Source: Alphaproteobacteria bacterium
Lineage (GTDB): Bacteria > Pseudomonadota > Alphaproteobacteria > Rhizobiales > Rhizobiaceae
Direction of reading: 5' to 3'
DNA length: 64,000 nt
NCBI GenBank assembly: GCA_024742485.1
Contig: JANSYK010000001.1
Coordinates: 1,116,001-1,180,000 of the forward strand
Translations under genes and position numbers: made by a program
Notes under the pieces: generated by a model
Told to the model about the DNA's origin: nothing
Databases searched by the model: none
The model's input: only the letters and a program-made list of their open reading frames with translations
Part shown: positions 45,346 through 54,060 of the stretch, piece after piece
How positions within the stretch are numbered: the stretch's first letter is position 1
Layout of the letters: the number at the start of each line of letters is the position of its first letter

Positions 45346-46066
45346 ATCCGTTCTCATTCTGGGCGGGACGCAAGATGCGTCCGAGCTTGCCGGAAGGCTT
45401 GCCAACCAGCCCAATTTGCGTGTCATCACGTCCCTTGCCGGACGGACCGCCCATCCGGGAGCCATTGCCGGAGAAACCCGCATCGGAGGCTTCGGCGGCG
45501 TCAACGGGCTTTCCAGATATCTGACCGGTTCGCAAATCGATTTGCTTGTCGATGCCACCCACCCATTTGCCACAAAGATGTCTTCGCACGCAGCACAGGC
45601 CTCGCGGCAGACGGGCGTGGCTTTGATGTCGCTTGTCAGGCCTCCGTGGCAACCGGTCAAAGGTGATGATTGGCAGTCTGTTCCAACATTGGATGCTGCC
45701 CGTGAAGCCCTCCCCACGGAAAGCCGCGTGTTTCTGGCGCTCGGTCGGCAGTACATTTCGGCCTTCAGCGCGCGCCGCGATCTCCATTGCGTCATCCGCA
45801 TGGTTGATCCGCCCGTTGAAATACTCCCCTTCGCATCGATGGAACTGATCCTGGGTCGGCCGGGCAATCTGTCGGAGGAAACAGATCTGTTGCGATCCCG
45901 TTCCATCGACCATCTGGTGTGCCGCAATTCCGGCGGCCACGCCTCATACGCAAAAGTCGAAGCCGCCCGCCATTTGTCCATACCGGTCATCATGATCGAC
46001 CGTCCGGCCATGCCAGTTGGGCAACTTTTCCAATCAGTCGATGATCTGACGACGGCCATTCTCTAG
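45329..46066 (+). CDS. cobK: Precorrin-6A reductase CobK
   Basis: This is the NADPH-dependent reductase of the macrocycle. It has the N-terminal nucleotide motif 'SVLILGGTQDASELAGRLA', the family 'LVDATHPFATKMSSHAAQA' segment and the ending 'CRNSGGHASYAKVEAARHLSIPVIMI'. No ATG fits. The TTG at 45329 has GAAGGGAA upstream, overlaps cbiD by 17 bases and yields a normal 245 residues. Its TAG shares bases with the convergent cobM TAG. Confidence 0.9.
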   Translation: MPGTRKSVLILGGTQDASELAGRLANQPNLRVITSLAGRTAHPGAIAGETRIGGFGGVNGLSRYLTGSQIDLLVDATHPFATKMSSHAAQASRQTGVALMSLVRPPWQPVKGDDWQSVPTLDAAREALPTESRVFLALGRQYISAFSARRDLHCVIRMVDPPVEILPFASMELILGRPGNLSEETDLLRSRSIDHLVCRNSGGHASYAKVEAARHLSIPVIMIDRPAMPVGQLFQSVDDLTTAIL

Positions 46067-46845
46067 ACCTTCACCGGCTTTTTCTTTTTCCCGGCATTGC
46101 GCAGTACATGGGCATAGTCGGCGTCATACAGCGCCGAATCCCTGTATTGCACTTCGCCGAAGACCGGGCCAACCATGATCAGCGCCGTGCGGGTCAGCTT
46201 GGCCTTGCGCACTTCCTGTTTCATGTCCGCAAGTGTCGTTCGAATATAGAGTTCGTCGGGCCAGGTTGCCCGGTAGGCAATCACGACCGGACAATCTGCT
46301 CCATAATAGGGTGTCAGCGCTGTTCGCACATAGTCCAAATTGCGGATGGACAGATGGATCGCCAAAGTGGCCCCAGATTGTCCGAGTACTTCCAATTGCT
46401 CACGCTCCGGCATGGAGGATGCTTTCATGCCGGTGCGTGTAATGATCACGGTTTGAGCGATTTCCGGCAGGGTGAGTTCGGTTTTGAGCTTCGCCGCAAC
46501 GCCCGCAAAAGCCGGGACTCCGGGCACCACCTCATAATCGATGGCCAATGCATCCAGACGCCGCATTTGTTCGGCTATGGCGCCATAGATGGCCGGATCG
46601 CCGGAATGAACCCGGGCAACATCCAGGCCGGCAAGATGGGCTTTTTCGATTTCACCGACGATGAGATCCAGATGCATCGGCGCCGTGTCCATCACCAATG
46701 CATCATCCGGGGCTGCGGCAACAATTTCCTGCGGCACCAGCGACCCGGCATAAAGACAGACCGGGCATTGCTCGATCAGTCGCAGGCCACGCACGGTGAT
46801 CAGGTCAGCCGCCCCGGGTCCGGCACCGATGAAGTAGACCGTCAT
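46063..46845 (-). CDS. cobM: Precorrin-4 C11-methyltransferase CobM
   Basis: This 260-residue SAM-dependent tetrapyrrole methylase has 'VYFIGAGPGAADLITVRGLRLIEQ', 'VARVHSGDPAIYGAIAEQM' and the typical 'MGPVFGE'-like end ('MVGPVFGEVQYRDSALY'). The ATG at 46845 has GGAGG upstream and overlaps the cobJ stop by four bases. It is the last gene of the corrin-ring operon. Confidence 0.94.
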   Translation of the reverse strand: MTVYFIGAGPGAADLITVRGLRLIEQCPVCLYAGSLVPQEIVAAAPDDALVMDTAPMHLDLIVGEIEKAHLAGLDVARVHSGDPAIYGAIAEQMRRLDALAIDYEVVPGVPAFAGVAAKLKTELTLPEIAQTVIITRTGMKASSMPEREQLEVLGQSGATLAIHLSIRNLDYVRTALTPYYGADCPVVIAYRATWPDELYIRTTLADMKQEVRKAKLTRTALIMVGPVFGEVQYRDSALYDADYAHVLRNAGKKKKPVKV

Positions 46846-48698
46846 TGCCGCGCCTCCTTGATTTCGATCACGGTTCCAGGCTTGGCTGCATAGCCGCGTG
46901 GTGTGTAAACCCATGTCCGGCCGTCGCCGGCCGTCACTGTCCGTGATTGCGACGAACCGACCACAACGACGGTCAACATATCCACATCATCCACCTTCAG
47001 CGCATGGAGCGGAACAATTCGGACCGTCTCGCCATCGCGCCCGAGATTGGTCGCCAAAATGACGGGCGTATCATCCGGTCGATGGCGCAGCAAAGTGTTG
47101 CGTGCATGGGCAAGCTGAGTGCGGCGACGCTTCGAGACGGGATTGTAAAAGGCAATGACGAAATCGCCCTCTGCGGCGGCTGCGACGCGGCGCTTGATGT
47201 CATCCCAGGGCGTCAGAAGATCCGACAGCGAGATCGTGCAGAAATCATGCCCCAGGGGGGCACCGGCACGGGCTGCCGCGGCCTGCAGCGCCGATATTCC
47301 GGGCGAAACGACGATTTCGATGCGCCGCGCCGCATCACTCAACCCATCCTCACCATGCTGCAGGGTGCCCGCCGCATCCAGCAATTCAAACGCCAGTGTC
47401 GCCATGGCATAAATGCCGGCATCCCCGGAACACACCAGAGAGACAGACCGCCCCTGCCCGGCGAGTTCCATTGCATGGCGAACCCTTGCTTCTTCGCTTC
47501 CCAGATCAAAATCGTGGCGGGTCTTGCCATCCGTCAGAGTGCCAAGCAAATCAAGATAAAGCGAATAGCCCACCAGGTCCGTCGACTGCGACACCAGCGC
47601 TGTGACTTCGGGTGAGCGCCATTGAGCATTGCCCGGCCCGATCCCCACGATCGAAAGCACCCCACGCCGGCGACCGAGATTTGCAGCATTGACCGGCCGC
47701 CTGGCACGGGTGATCGCGCAGGTTGCGCGGTTTGATTTCTGCTTCTCGACGATCAGCACTGCGTCTGGGCCGCCGGCTACAAGCGCGGCGCCTTCCGCAA
47801 CACCGTGACATCCGACTTCGGCAAACACGATTTCGGACGGATTGGCCAGCCGGTCCCTTTCAGCCTCCAGCTCAGCCGCCGAAAAGAAACGTGCCGGGAC
47901 ACCAAAATGACCCGCAACAGCATGAACCGCCGCCTCATCGGCCTTCAGGTCAATCGAAAACACACCCGCAAGAGCTCTGGGTGACAGTCCAGCAGCGTGA
48001 AGCGCGCTTTCGGCAAGTTCGATGACCTCATCGGCTGGTGCACCGCGTTCACAGCCGACACCCAGACACAGAGATTGTGGAGCGTATAAAAGTTCGTTGT
48101 CTTGCGGTTCGTCCACCGTATCGGTCACGCGGAACCGGACGGGCGCATCGTCGGCAAAAGGTATAGCAGACCGGCGCAGCCAATCAGACTCCCCGACAAG
48201 TGTGGCGGATGCACCGCCAAGAAGTGCGGCCATCACGCCCTTTGCGGCTCCGGGATTGGTCAGCACAAATCCGTCGGGTGGTCTGTCGAGCGACACACCA
48301 AAGCGAACATCACCGGCGGTCGTGACTGCTGCATGGCCATTCAGGACGGATGCGATTTTTGTTGCCAATTCGTTGGCGCCATGGTGACCTCCGAGAAGCG
48401 GGACCACGCTCATGCCATCGTCGGACACGGCAAGCACAGGTGGCTCGGTGGTCTTGTCCGACAGCAAGGGCGCAAGGATCCGAATGAGCGCCCCACTCGC
48501 CATGACCGCGACAATGGCCCTGCCCTCTTCAAACAACATACGGATATGATCCGCCATCGAGCCGAACGGGACTTCCGCCTCATCAACCCGCGGTTCAAAT
48601 CCATGGACACTCCCGTCGATGGCGTCGGCAATCGCCTGGCCCATTGCGGTGGCTGATCGATTGAGCACGACCACGGCCGGTTTCATGACATCAGTCAT
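46842..48698 (-). CDS. cobJ: Fused CbiG (cobalt-precorrin-5A hydrolase) - CobJ (precorrin-3B C17-methyltransferase)
   Basis: This 618-residue fusion carries two activities. Residues about 1-345 are CbiG: the N-terminal domain has 'LAVSDDGMSVVPLLGGHHGANELA', and the C-terminal domain (CobE-like) has 'LCLGVGCERGAPADEVIELAESAL'. Residues about 365-618 are CobJ: 'LSIVGIGPGNAQWRSPEVTALV' and 'LVCSGDAGIYAMATL'. CbiG opens the delta-lactone formed at ring contraction; CobJ adds the C17 methyl. The start at 48698 overlaps cobI by 8 bases, with GGGAGAG upstream. Confidence 0.93.
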   Translation of the reverse strand: MTDVMKPAVVVLNRSATAMGQAIADAIDGSVHGFEPRVDEAEVPFGSMADHIRMLFEEGRAIVAVMASGALIRILAPLLSDKTTEPPVLAVSDDGMSVVPLLGGHHGANELATKIASVLNGHAAVTTAGDVRFGVSLDRPPDGFVLTNPGAAKGVMAALLGGASATLVGESDWLRRSAIPFADDAPVRFRVTDTVDEPQDNELLYAPQSLCLGVGCERGAPADEVIELAESALHAAGLSPRALAGVFSIDLKADEAAVHAVAGHFGVPARFFSAAELEAERDRLANPSEIVFAEVGCHGVAEGAALVAGGPDAVLIVEKQKSNRATCAITRARRPVNAANLGRRRGVLSIVGIGPGNAQWRSPEVTALVSQSTDLVGYSLYLDLLGTLTDGKTRHDFDLGSEEARVRHAMELAGQGRSVSLVCSGDAGIYAMATLAFELLDAAGTLQHGEDGLSDAARRIEIVVSPGISALQAAAARAGAPLGHDFCTISLSDLLTPWDDIKRRVAAAAEGDFVIAFYNPVSKRRRTQLAHARNTLLRHRPDDTPVILATNLGRDGETVRIVPLHALKVDDVDMLTVVVVGSSQSRTVTAGDGRTWVYTPRGYAAKPGTVIEIKEARQ

Positions 48699-49464
48699 GC
48701 AGCTCTCCCATGGTGGCCGCGCCATCGGAAAACGATGCCCCACGCAGTTCCAGCGGAAGATCGGTCACCCAATCCTCTGCTCCCTTGTAGATCAGGATCA
48801 TGGAAAAATAGGGTGCGCGATCGCCGGCTTCGGACAGCGGCAAAATCCGTTCCTCCGGAAGTGAAACACGCTCCAGATAGCCCGCACAGGACACCAGATT
48901 CAGTTTCTCAAGCAGCGACACGATCCGATTGAAATGACGGCCAATTTTGATAATCGCAACCGCATCGGCGGCTTCGAGACGGGATTCGATCTCGGCATCC
49001 GGTAGCGGTCCGGGAACAACGGATAAGACATCGTTGCGCGCTGCCAGAGGCCGGCGCAATGCGGCGGCACTGGCCATCATCGAAGAAACGCCGGGAACGA
49101 TTTCACAGTCAAACCGCCCTGCCAGTCGTTCATAGAGATACATGAACGATCCATAGAAAAACGGATCGCCTTCGCACAGCACGGCCACATCCCGTCCGCT
49201 CTTCAGATGGCCGGCGATGGTGCGCGACGCCTCGTCATACACCTGGCGGGCTGGAAACCGCTCGACGCGCATCGGTACGACAATCGGAATTTCAGTCTGG
49301 TCTGCACGGATCGTTTCCGCGACGATCTGACGGGCAAAACTCGCTCCCGTGTCGGGCGCGGGATAGGCAACCACCGGTGCCGCACGCAAAATACGATCGG
49401 CCTTCAACGTCATGAGTTCCGGGTCTCCAGGCCCGACACCCAGCCCGTACAGAACCCCGGTCAT
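48691..49464 (-). CDS. cobI: Precorrin-2 C20-methyltransferase CobI
   Basis: This methylase adds the C20 methyl to precorrin-2. It has 'LYGLGVGPGDPELMTLKADRIL' at the N-terminus and 'VAVLCEGDPFFYGSFMYLYERL' in the SAM region. The ATG at 49464 overlaps the cobL TGA in an ATGA. A longer open frame enters cobL. It has 257 residues. Confidence 0.94.
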   Translation of the reverse strand: MTGVLYGLGVGPGDPELMTLKADRILRAAPVVAYPAPDTGASFARQIVAETIRADQTEIPIVVPMRVERFPARQVYDEASRTIAGHLKSGRDVAVLCEGDPFFYGSFMYLYERLAGRFDCEIVPGVSSMMASAAALRRPLAARNDVLSVVPGPLPDAEIESRLEAADAVAIIKIGRHFNRIVSLLEKLNLVSCAGYLERVSLPEERILPLSEAGDRAPYFSMILIYKGAEDWVTDLPLELRGASFSDGAATMGELHD

Positions 49465-50723
49465 GATTGCCCCCACGGCGTTTGCAGCGACCATTGGGTC
49501 ACCGGCATCATGGGTCGAAACCCCCGAAATCCGCCGACCGGTCCGGCCCGCGCGATGGAAATGCGCGTCAGGCTGCCGCCATGTTCGGCATGCAGCGCCG
49601 AAAGACTGGCATCGCCTTCAACCGTCACCGCATTGGCAACCAGCCGCCCACCCGGTTTGAGCGCCTGCCAGCAAGTTTCAAACAGGGCTGCCTCAATGAT
49701 GCCGCCACCGATGAACACGGCATCCGGCGCCTCCAGATCATCCAGGGCCGCTGGCGCACGGCCCTCGATAATCTTCAGTCCGGGTGTGCCCAGCACAATG
49801 GCGTTTTGGGCAATCATCGCATTGCGCGTTGCTTTCGCCTCGATCGCAACTGCCCTTGCGCCACGGGCAGCCCGCATCCACTCGATGGCCACCGATCCAC
49901 AGCCCGCCCCCACATCCCAAAGGAGCGCATGGGGACAGGGTTGAAGCGCTGCAAGTGTTGCGGCCCGCACCTCTCTTTTGGTCATTTGCCCGTCATGAAT
50001 AAAGGCGTCGTCCGGCAATCCGGGCACCGGTGCATGGATCGCCGCGCCATCCCCCGGCACACATTCGACCGCCAGAATATTGAAGTCAGCGAAAGGCGAC
50101 TTCGCGGCATCCAGCGCGCTGACATCCGACGCCAGATGTTCCGTGACACGCTCCAGTTCCCCACCGATATGCTCCAATACGATGAGGGTCGATCCGCCGT
50201 ACCGGCGCGCGACAAGCATATCGGCCACCTCGTGGATCGTTCGCGCCACCGAGGTCAGTGACAAGATACGGTTGGCCGGAAGAATATGCGGCTGAAGACC
50301 AGCAACAGACCGTCCATGCAGCGAGACGCACGCAATTTCCGGCAAGGCCCATCCAAGCCGCGCCGCCGCCAGCGAAAAGCCCGATGGCGACGGAATCACC
50401 ACCATCTCTTCTGGCGGAATCGATCGCCGCATGGTCGCCCCAATTCCGAAATTCATCGGGTCGCCCGTCGCCAGAATGGTAACCGGAGTTCCCCGCCGTG
50501 CCTTGAGGAATTCCAGCGTCGGGCCAACCCCCATGGTCCAGGGTATGACCTCACACGCCTCCAGGCCCAGTGCCTTCAGGTCAAGTGCCTTGAGGACCCG
50601 TTCCGGAGCCACAAGCGCACGCGCGTTTTTCAGCAATGTCAGCCCAGCGGGCGTGAGTGAATTGATGCCATCGTCACCGATCCCCAGAACGGTCAGCCAA
50701 CATCTGTCGGCCACCTCACTCAT
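49461..50723 (-). CDS. cobL: Precorrin-6Y C5,15-methyltransferase (decarboxylating) CobL
   Basis: This 420-residue two-domain enzyme has an N-terminal methylase (CbiE-like) starting at 'LTVLGIGDDGINSL'. The C-terminal decarboxylating methylase (CbiT-like) has the SAM motif 'LLWDVGAGCGSVAIEWMRA'. It methylates C5 and C15 and removes the C12 acetate carboxyl. The fusion of the two domains is typical of CobL. It is coupled to cobH by an ATGA overlap. Confidence 0.95.
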   Translation of the reverse strand: MSEVADRCWLTVLGIGDDGINSLTPAGLTLLKNARALVAPERVLKALDLKALGLEACEVIPWTMGVGPTLEFLKARRGTPVTILATGDPMNFGIGATMRRSIPPEEMVVIPSPSGFSLAAARLGWALPEIACVSLHGRSVAGLQPHILPANRILSLTSVARTIHEVADMLVARRYGGSTLIVLEHIGGELERVTEHLASDVSALDAAKSPFADFNILAVECVPGDGAAIHAPVPGLPDDAFIHDGQMTKREVRAATLAALQPCPHALLWDVGAGCGSVAIEWMRAARGARAVAIEAKATRNAMIAQNAIVLGTPGLKIIEGRAPAALDDLEAPDAVFIGGGIIEAALFETCWQALKPGGRLVANAVTVEGDASLSALHAEHGGSLTRISIARAGPVGGFRGFRPMMPVTQWSLQTPWGQS

Positions 50724-51361
50724 CGGTTGAGGCCACCGGCCACCGCGTTCATTGCAGCGGCAGCCATGGCGCTACCGCCGCGCCGCCCGCGCACCGTAAT
50801 GATGGGAATGGTCTTGCACGCTTCGATCAGGGCGTTTTTTGATTCTTCGGCACCAACAAAACCGACAGGTACGCCGATGATCAGCGCTGGTGGCTCGCAG
50901 CCATTCTCCAGCATCTCAAGCAGGTGAAAAAGTGCCGTCGGCGCATTGCCGATAACGACGATGCCACCGGCGATTTCATAGGCCATGCTATCCATGGCCG
51001 CCGCTGAAAGGGTCGTCTCCAACAAGGCCGCACGGGTCGCCGTCTGACGCAGACCGATCTGGCACAAAACGGGCAGTCCGTCCGGCAGCAATCGGCGGAT
51101 TATACCCCGTCGCACCATCTCCACATCGCAAACAATGGCGTGGAATCGTTTGATTGCCTTGCGCCCGGCATCGACGGCATCCGGGGAGATGACCAGATCA
51201 TCGACGAGATCAGTCATGCCGCAGGAATGGATCATCCTGACAGCAACATCTTCCGCCTGATCGAGAAACGCCGAAAGATCGGCCTCGCGCCGAATGGTTG
51301 CGAAACTCTCGCGATAAATCTCCTCGGGATCGCGAATGTAATCATATTCGGCGTCTGCCAT
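50720..51361 (-). CDS. cobH: Precorrin-8X methylmutase CobH
   Basis: This 213-residue enzyme moves the C11 methyl to C12 to form the corrin. It shows the family segments 'YIRDPEEIYRESFATIRREADL', 'MIHSCGMTDLVDDLV' (the catalytic histidine lies in this stretch) and 'GNAPTALFHLLEML'. It starts 5 bases after cbiX and overlaps cobL. Confidence 0.95.
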   Translation of the reverse strand: MADAEYDYIRDPEEIYRESFATIRREADLSAFLDQAEDVAVRMIHSCGMTDLVDDLVISPDAVDAGRKAIKRFHAIVCDVEMVRRGIIRRLLPDGLPVLCQIGLRQTATRAALLETTLSAAAMDSMAYEIAGGIVVIGNAPTALFHLLEMLENGCEPPALIIGVPVGFVGAEESKNALIEACKTIPIITVRGRRGGSAMAAAAMNAVAGGLNR

Positions 51362-51366
51362 GCACT

Positions 51367-52473
51367 TCAGCTCTTCTTCATGGATACCGGCCCGTGTGGG
51401 TGATCGGCATGTGGATAGGGATGGTGATGGTGATCGTGTTTGTGATCGGTGTCATGATCATGATGGTGGTGATCATGTGTGTGTTGGTGCAGCGGCGTCC
51501 AGGGCAGGCCATGTTCCCTGCAAAAGGCTTCCTCACGGCACGAGGCATCGCAATCCCCGTTGCAGGGACAGTTTTCAAGCCCGCCGCCAATGCCTTCGAC
51601 ATGATGGTGATGGCTTTCCTGCGCCAGTCCCACCTCTGCTTCAAAGCCAAGCACCTGCTCGCGGTATTTGCACATCTGGCAATTCATGAGCGCCTGGCCC
51701 ACGCGTGTTTCCTCGACGCGATCCTGAAAGGTATCCAGCACAAGCTCATGGTCATTGAGGTAACCGGCTTTGACAAAATTGATCTCGGGATGATCGGCCG
51801 CCACCAAATCCGTGTAGCTGTAAATACGCTTTACCAATACGCCGGTAAACAGAAAATACGGAAAGACGACAATACGCCGGTAGCCGAGTTTGGCGGCATG
51901 GCGCAGACCTGGCTCCACCAGGGGGAATGTCACGCCCGAATAACAGGTTTCCGCCCAGCCAAATCCCAGCCCTTCCCACAGCATGCGCATGACTTTCGAG
52001 ACATTGGAATTGGCGTCCGGGTCCGATGAACCTCTGCCGACCACCATCAGCAGGGTTTCATGTCTCGGGACCGGCCCGTTTTCGTTCTCCGCGTGATCAA
52101 GGGCTTCTTCAATCCGCGCACCTGCGGCGCGAATCATTTTCAGATCGACACCAAGCTCCCGTCCATAGTCGATCTTCATTTCCGGATGTTGCGCCTGATA
52201 GGTATTCAGAACGGTCGGAATGTCATTCTTGGCGTGGCCGGCGGCAAACAACATGCCGGGAACCGCCAAGACTCTTTTGACCCCCTGCTCCCGCAATTTG
52301 TCGAGCCCGGAATGGATCACCGGGTTGCAGAACTCCAGATATCCATATTCGACCGGCGTATTCGGATAACGGCGTTTCAAGCCGTCCGCGACCTTGGCAA
52401 ATTCGGCCGCCGCATTCTGGTTGCGGCTGCCATGACCGCACACCATGATACCGGTCGATTGAGCATCGCTCAT
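51367..52473 (-). CDS. cbiX: Sirohydrochlorin/early-stage cobaltochelatase CbiX with Fe-S motif and His-rich tail
   Basis: This 368-residue CbiX has two chelatase half-domains: 'VCGHGSRNQNAAAEF' near residue 12 and 'MVVGRGSSDPDANSN' near residue 142. An MxCxxC motif ('MNCQMCKYREQ') fits a [4Fe-4S] site, and a second cysteine cluster 'CPCNGDCDASCREEAFC' follows. The last 40 residues are dominated by histidine and aspartate ('HTHDHHHHDHDTDHKH' and more), which suits metal storage or delivery. It would insert cobalt early, which is unusual next to a CobN system. Its ATG overlaps the stop of the upstream small gene. Confidence 0.9.
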   Translation of the reverse strand: MSDAQSTGIMVCGHGSRNQNAAAEFAKVADGLKRRYPNTPVEYGYLEFCNPVIHSGLDKLREQGVKRVLAVPGMLFAAGHAKNDIPTVLNTYQAQHPEMKIDYGRELGVDLKMIRAAGARIEEALDHAENENGPVPRHETLLMVVGRGSSDPDANSNVSKVMRMLWEGLGFGWAETCYSGVTFPLVEPGLRHAAKLGYRRIVVFPYFLFTGVLVKRIYSYTDLVAADHPEINFVKAGYLNDHELVLDTFQDRVEETRVGQALMNCQMCKYREQVLGFEAEVGLAQESHHHHVEGIGGGLENCPCNGDCDASCREEAFCREHGLPWTPLHQHTHDHHHHDHDTDHKHDHHHHPYPHADHPHGPVSMKKS

Positions 52474-52709
52474 GCCGATGCTCCTTCCGGATTGTCCTGG
52501 GTTTCGCTGTCGCCCTCCTCGGGCTCGACCCTGTCCTTGTCATTCTTCTTTGATTTGGCGGCCAATGCTGCCATCGCGGCGGCTCCAATCAGTGCGGCAA
52601 GACCCACCCAGTGGGCGTGACCGGCAAGTTCACCGACATGTCCCACATGAGCATGAGCCATGGAAACGGTCAGAACGAAGAGAAGTGTCGTGGCAAGAAT
52701 ACGTGTCAT
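52470..52709 (-). CDS. Small His-rich membrane protein leading the cbiX operon (DUF6732-like)
   Basis: This 79-residue protein has a signal peptide (MTRILATTLLFVLTVSMAHA), a His/Gly segment 'HVGHVGELAGHAHW', one transmembrane helix ('VGLAALIGAAAMAALAA') and an acidic tail. GGAGG lies seven bases before the ATG at 52709. The stop overlaps the cbiX start, so it is translated with the cobaltochelatase. The H-x2-H spacing and the resemblance to the His-rich start of HupE/UreJ-type metal proteins suggest a role with cobalt or nickel. I assign the DUF6732 family only tentatively. Confidence 0.78.
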   Translation of the reverse strand: MTRILATTLLFVLTVSMAHAHVGHVGELAGHAHWVGLAALIGAAAMAALAAKSKKNDKDRVEPEEGDSETQDNPEGASA

Positions 52710-52977
52710 CTGGATACCTCCGGCTGGCATTTTCTCGTGCACGAAACGCCACAACGGAAAGCAATCCGCCGTTCCGGTCTGGACAGCTCCGGAATGAACC
52801 CCCTGTTTGGGTCGGTCGCACCGGAATTTCTCTCAGCCCGCTTCGCAACGGGCGCCGTCACACGTCAGATCGTTTTACGGCCAGCCAGGCACCGGGTCAA
52901 ACACAAAGGCGGCCAGAAGGATGCCATTCGCGACAACCGGCCCATTGCTTACCGGATTCCGGCTCAAAGTGCCGTCA
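52710..52977. other. Spacer carrying the promoter of the cbiX-cobHLIJM operon
   Basis: This 268-base gap holds no gene I can support. On the minus strand a TTCCGG / CCGGAA inverted repeat is visible (about 52773-52795). The B12 box and the GGGAAGG element of a cobalamin riboswitch are absent. Confidence 0.5.
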
Positions 52978-53382
52978 CTATCGTTTGTCGAGTGTCCGCA
53001 GCCCGTCGAATTTGGGCAGCCAATCGAGTGCCGACCGAACCCAGATCTGCATCGCCGGAATCAGTTGTGCACGCTGATCGGCGGTGCCGGCTCTCACACC
53101 GTAGACTTTGGGTCCGTCGCCCTGCGCACAGGCGTAGATTGGCGTGCCGCAATCGCCACAAAACGCCTGCTCCCGTTTGCGACCGCTCTCTGCAGTTTTG
53201 ATATAGAGTTTGGGTTGGCCGGTTAGCAGCTTGAAGCCGTCTTCAACCGTAATGGCGACCGTTCGATAGGCTGAACCGGAGAGAATCTGGCAGTCCGTGC
53301 AGTGACAGATCACCACCTGCTCCTGATCGATCTCGGCCGCATAGGTAATCTTGCCGCAATGGCACCCGCCACTGATCTTCAT
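52978..53382 (-). CDS. GFA-family zinc protein (glutathione-dependent formaldehyde-activating-like)
   Basis: This 134-residue protein carries the GFA zinc ligands: 'GGCHCGKITY' near residue 7, 'CHCTDCQ' near 28, and 'FCGDCGTPIYA' near 75. Named after Gfa, most members are of unknown activity. The ATG at 53382 was preferred over a GTG one codon upstream. It starts 17 bases after cobO stops and is oriented with it, so it is probably the last gene of the cbtB-cobO operon. No link to cobalamin is known to me. Confidence 0.87.
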   Translation of the reverse strand: MKISGGCHCGKITYAAEIDQEQVVICHCTDCQILSGSAYRTVAITVEDGFKLLTGQPKLYIKTAESGRKREQAFCGDCGTPIYACAQGDGPKVYGVRAGTADQRAQLIPAMQIWVRSALDWLPKFDGLRTLDKR

Positions 53383-53399
53383 CACCTTGGCTCCAATTG

Positions 53400-54038
53400 C
53401 TAGAATTCGATACCCACCTGTGCCTTCACACCGGACCGGAACGGGTGTTTGACCACTTCCATTTCGGTTACGAGATCTGCAATGTCTATCAGTTCGTCCT
53501 TGGCGTTACGGCCAGTGATGATCACGTGTTTCATCTCCGGCTTTTTCCTCAACGTATCGATGATGTCGTCCAGCGGCAGATAGTCATAGCGGAGCACAAT
53601 GTTGAGTTCATCGCACAGCACCATGTCGTGCTCGTCATCGAGGATCATGGCCTTGGCCGTTTCCCAGGCCTGTGTTGCGGCATCGATGTCCCGCTGACGG
53701 TCCTGGGTTTCCCAGGTAAAGCCCTCGCCCATCGTTGCCAGCGTCACCTGGTCGGGAAAAGCCTCCAGAACCTTGCGTTCTCCGGTTCCCCACTTCCCTT
53801 TCACAAATTGCACGACCCCGACCTTCATCCCGTTGCCGATCGCCCTGAAAACCATTCCGAACGCGGCGGTGGACTTTCCCTTGCCCTTGCCGGTGTGAAT
53901 GATCGTCAGGCCTTTTTCGATCGTCTTTGTCGCGATGATCTTGTCGCGCGCCGCCTTCTTCTTGCGCATCTTGTCGGCGTGACGGGTGTTCAGTTCCTCT
54001 TCACTCAGGTTTTTCAGTTTTTCCGATTTCTCAGCCAT
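53400..54038 (-). CDS. cobO: Cob(I)yrinic acid a,c-diamide adenosyltransferase CobO
   Basis: This 212-residue P-loop enzyme of the CobO/BtuR type adds the adenosyl group to cobalt. The nucleotide site is 'IIHTGKGKGKSTAAFGMVFRA', and 'GMKVGVVQFVKGKWGTGE' and 'LCDELNIVLRYDYL' are characteristic. The charged N-terminal helix (residues 1-40) is usual. It lies 22 bases after cobN. Confidence 0.95.
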   Translation of the reverse strand: MAEKSEKLKNLSEEELNTRHADKMRKKKAARDKIIATKTIEKGLTIIHTGKGKGKSTAAFGMVFRAIGNGMKVGVVQFVKGKWGTGERKVLEAFPDQVTLATMGEGFTWETQDRQRDIDAATQAWETAKAMILDDEHDMVLCDELNIVLRYDYLPLDDIIDTLRKKPEMKHVIITGRNAKDELIDIADLVTEMEVVKHPFRSGVKAQVGIEF

Positions 54039-54060
54039 GTCAGAATTCCCGTTTTCGCGG

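Noticed and set aside
44167-46059. A 630-codon open frame on the minus strand opposite cbiD and cobK
   Set aside because: It lies wholly antisense to two clear, motif-complete genes. The translation is low-complexity Arg/Gly/His-rich with no recognisable domain. It is a codon-bias shadow.
52710-52977. Possible second cobalamin riboswitch before the cbiX operon
   Set aside because: Fragments such as CCGGTGCGACC and GTCCAGACCGG vaguely recall the aptamer. The GGGAAGG element, the CCACTG element and a proper B12 box are missing.
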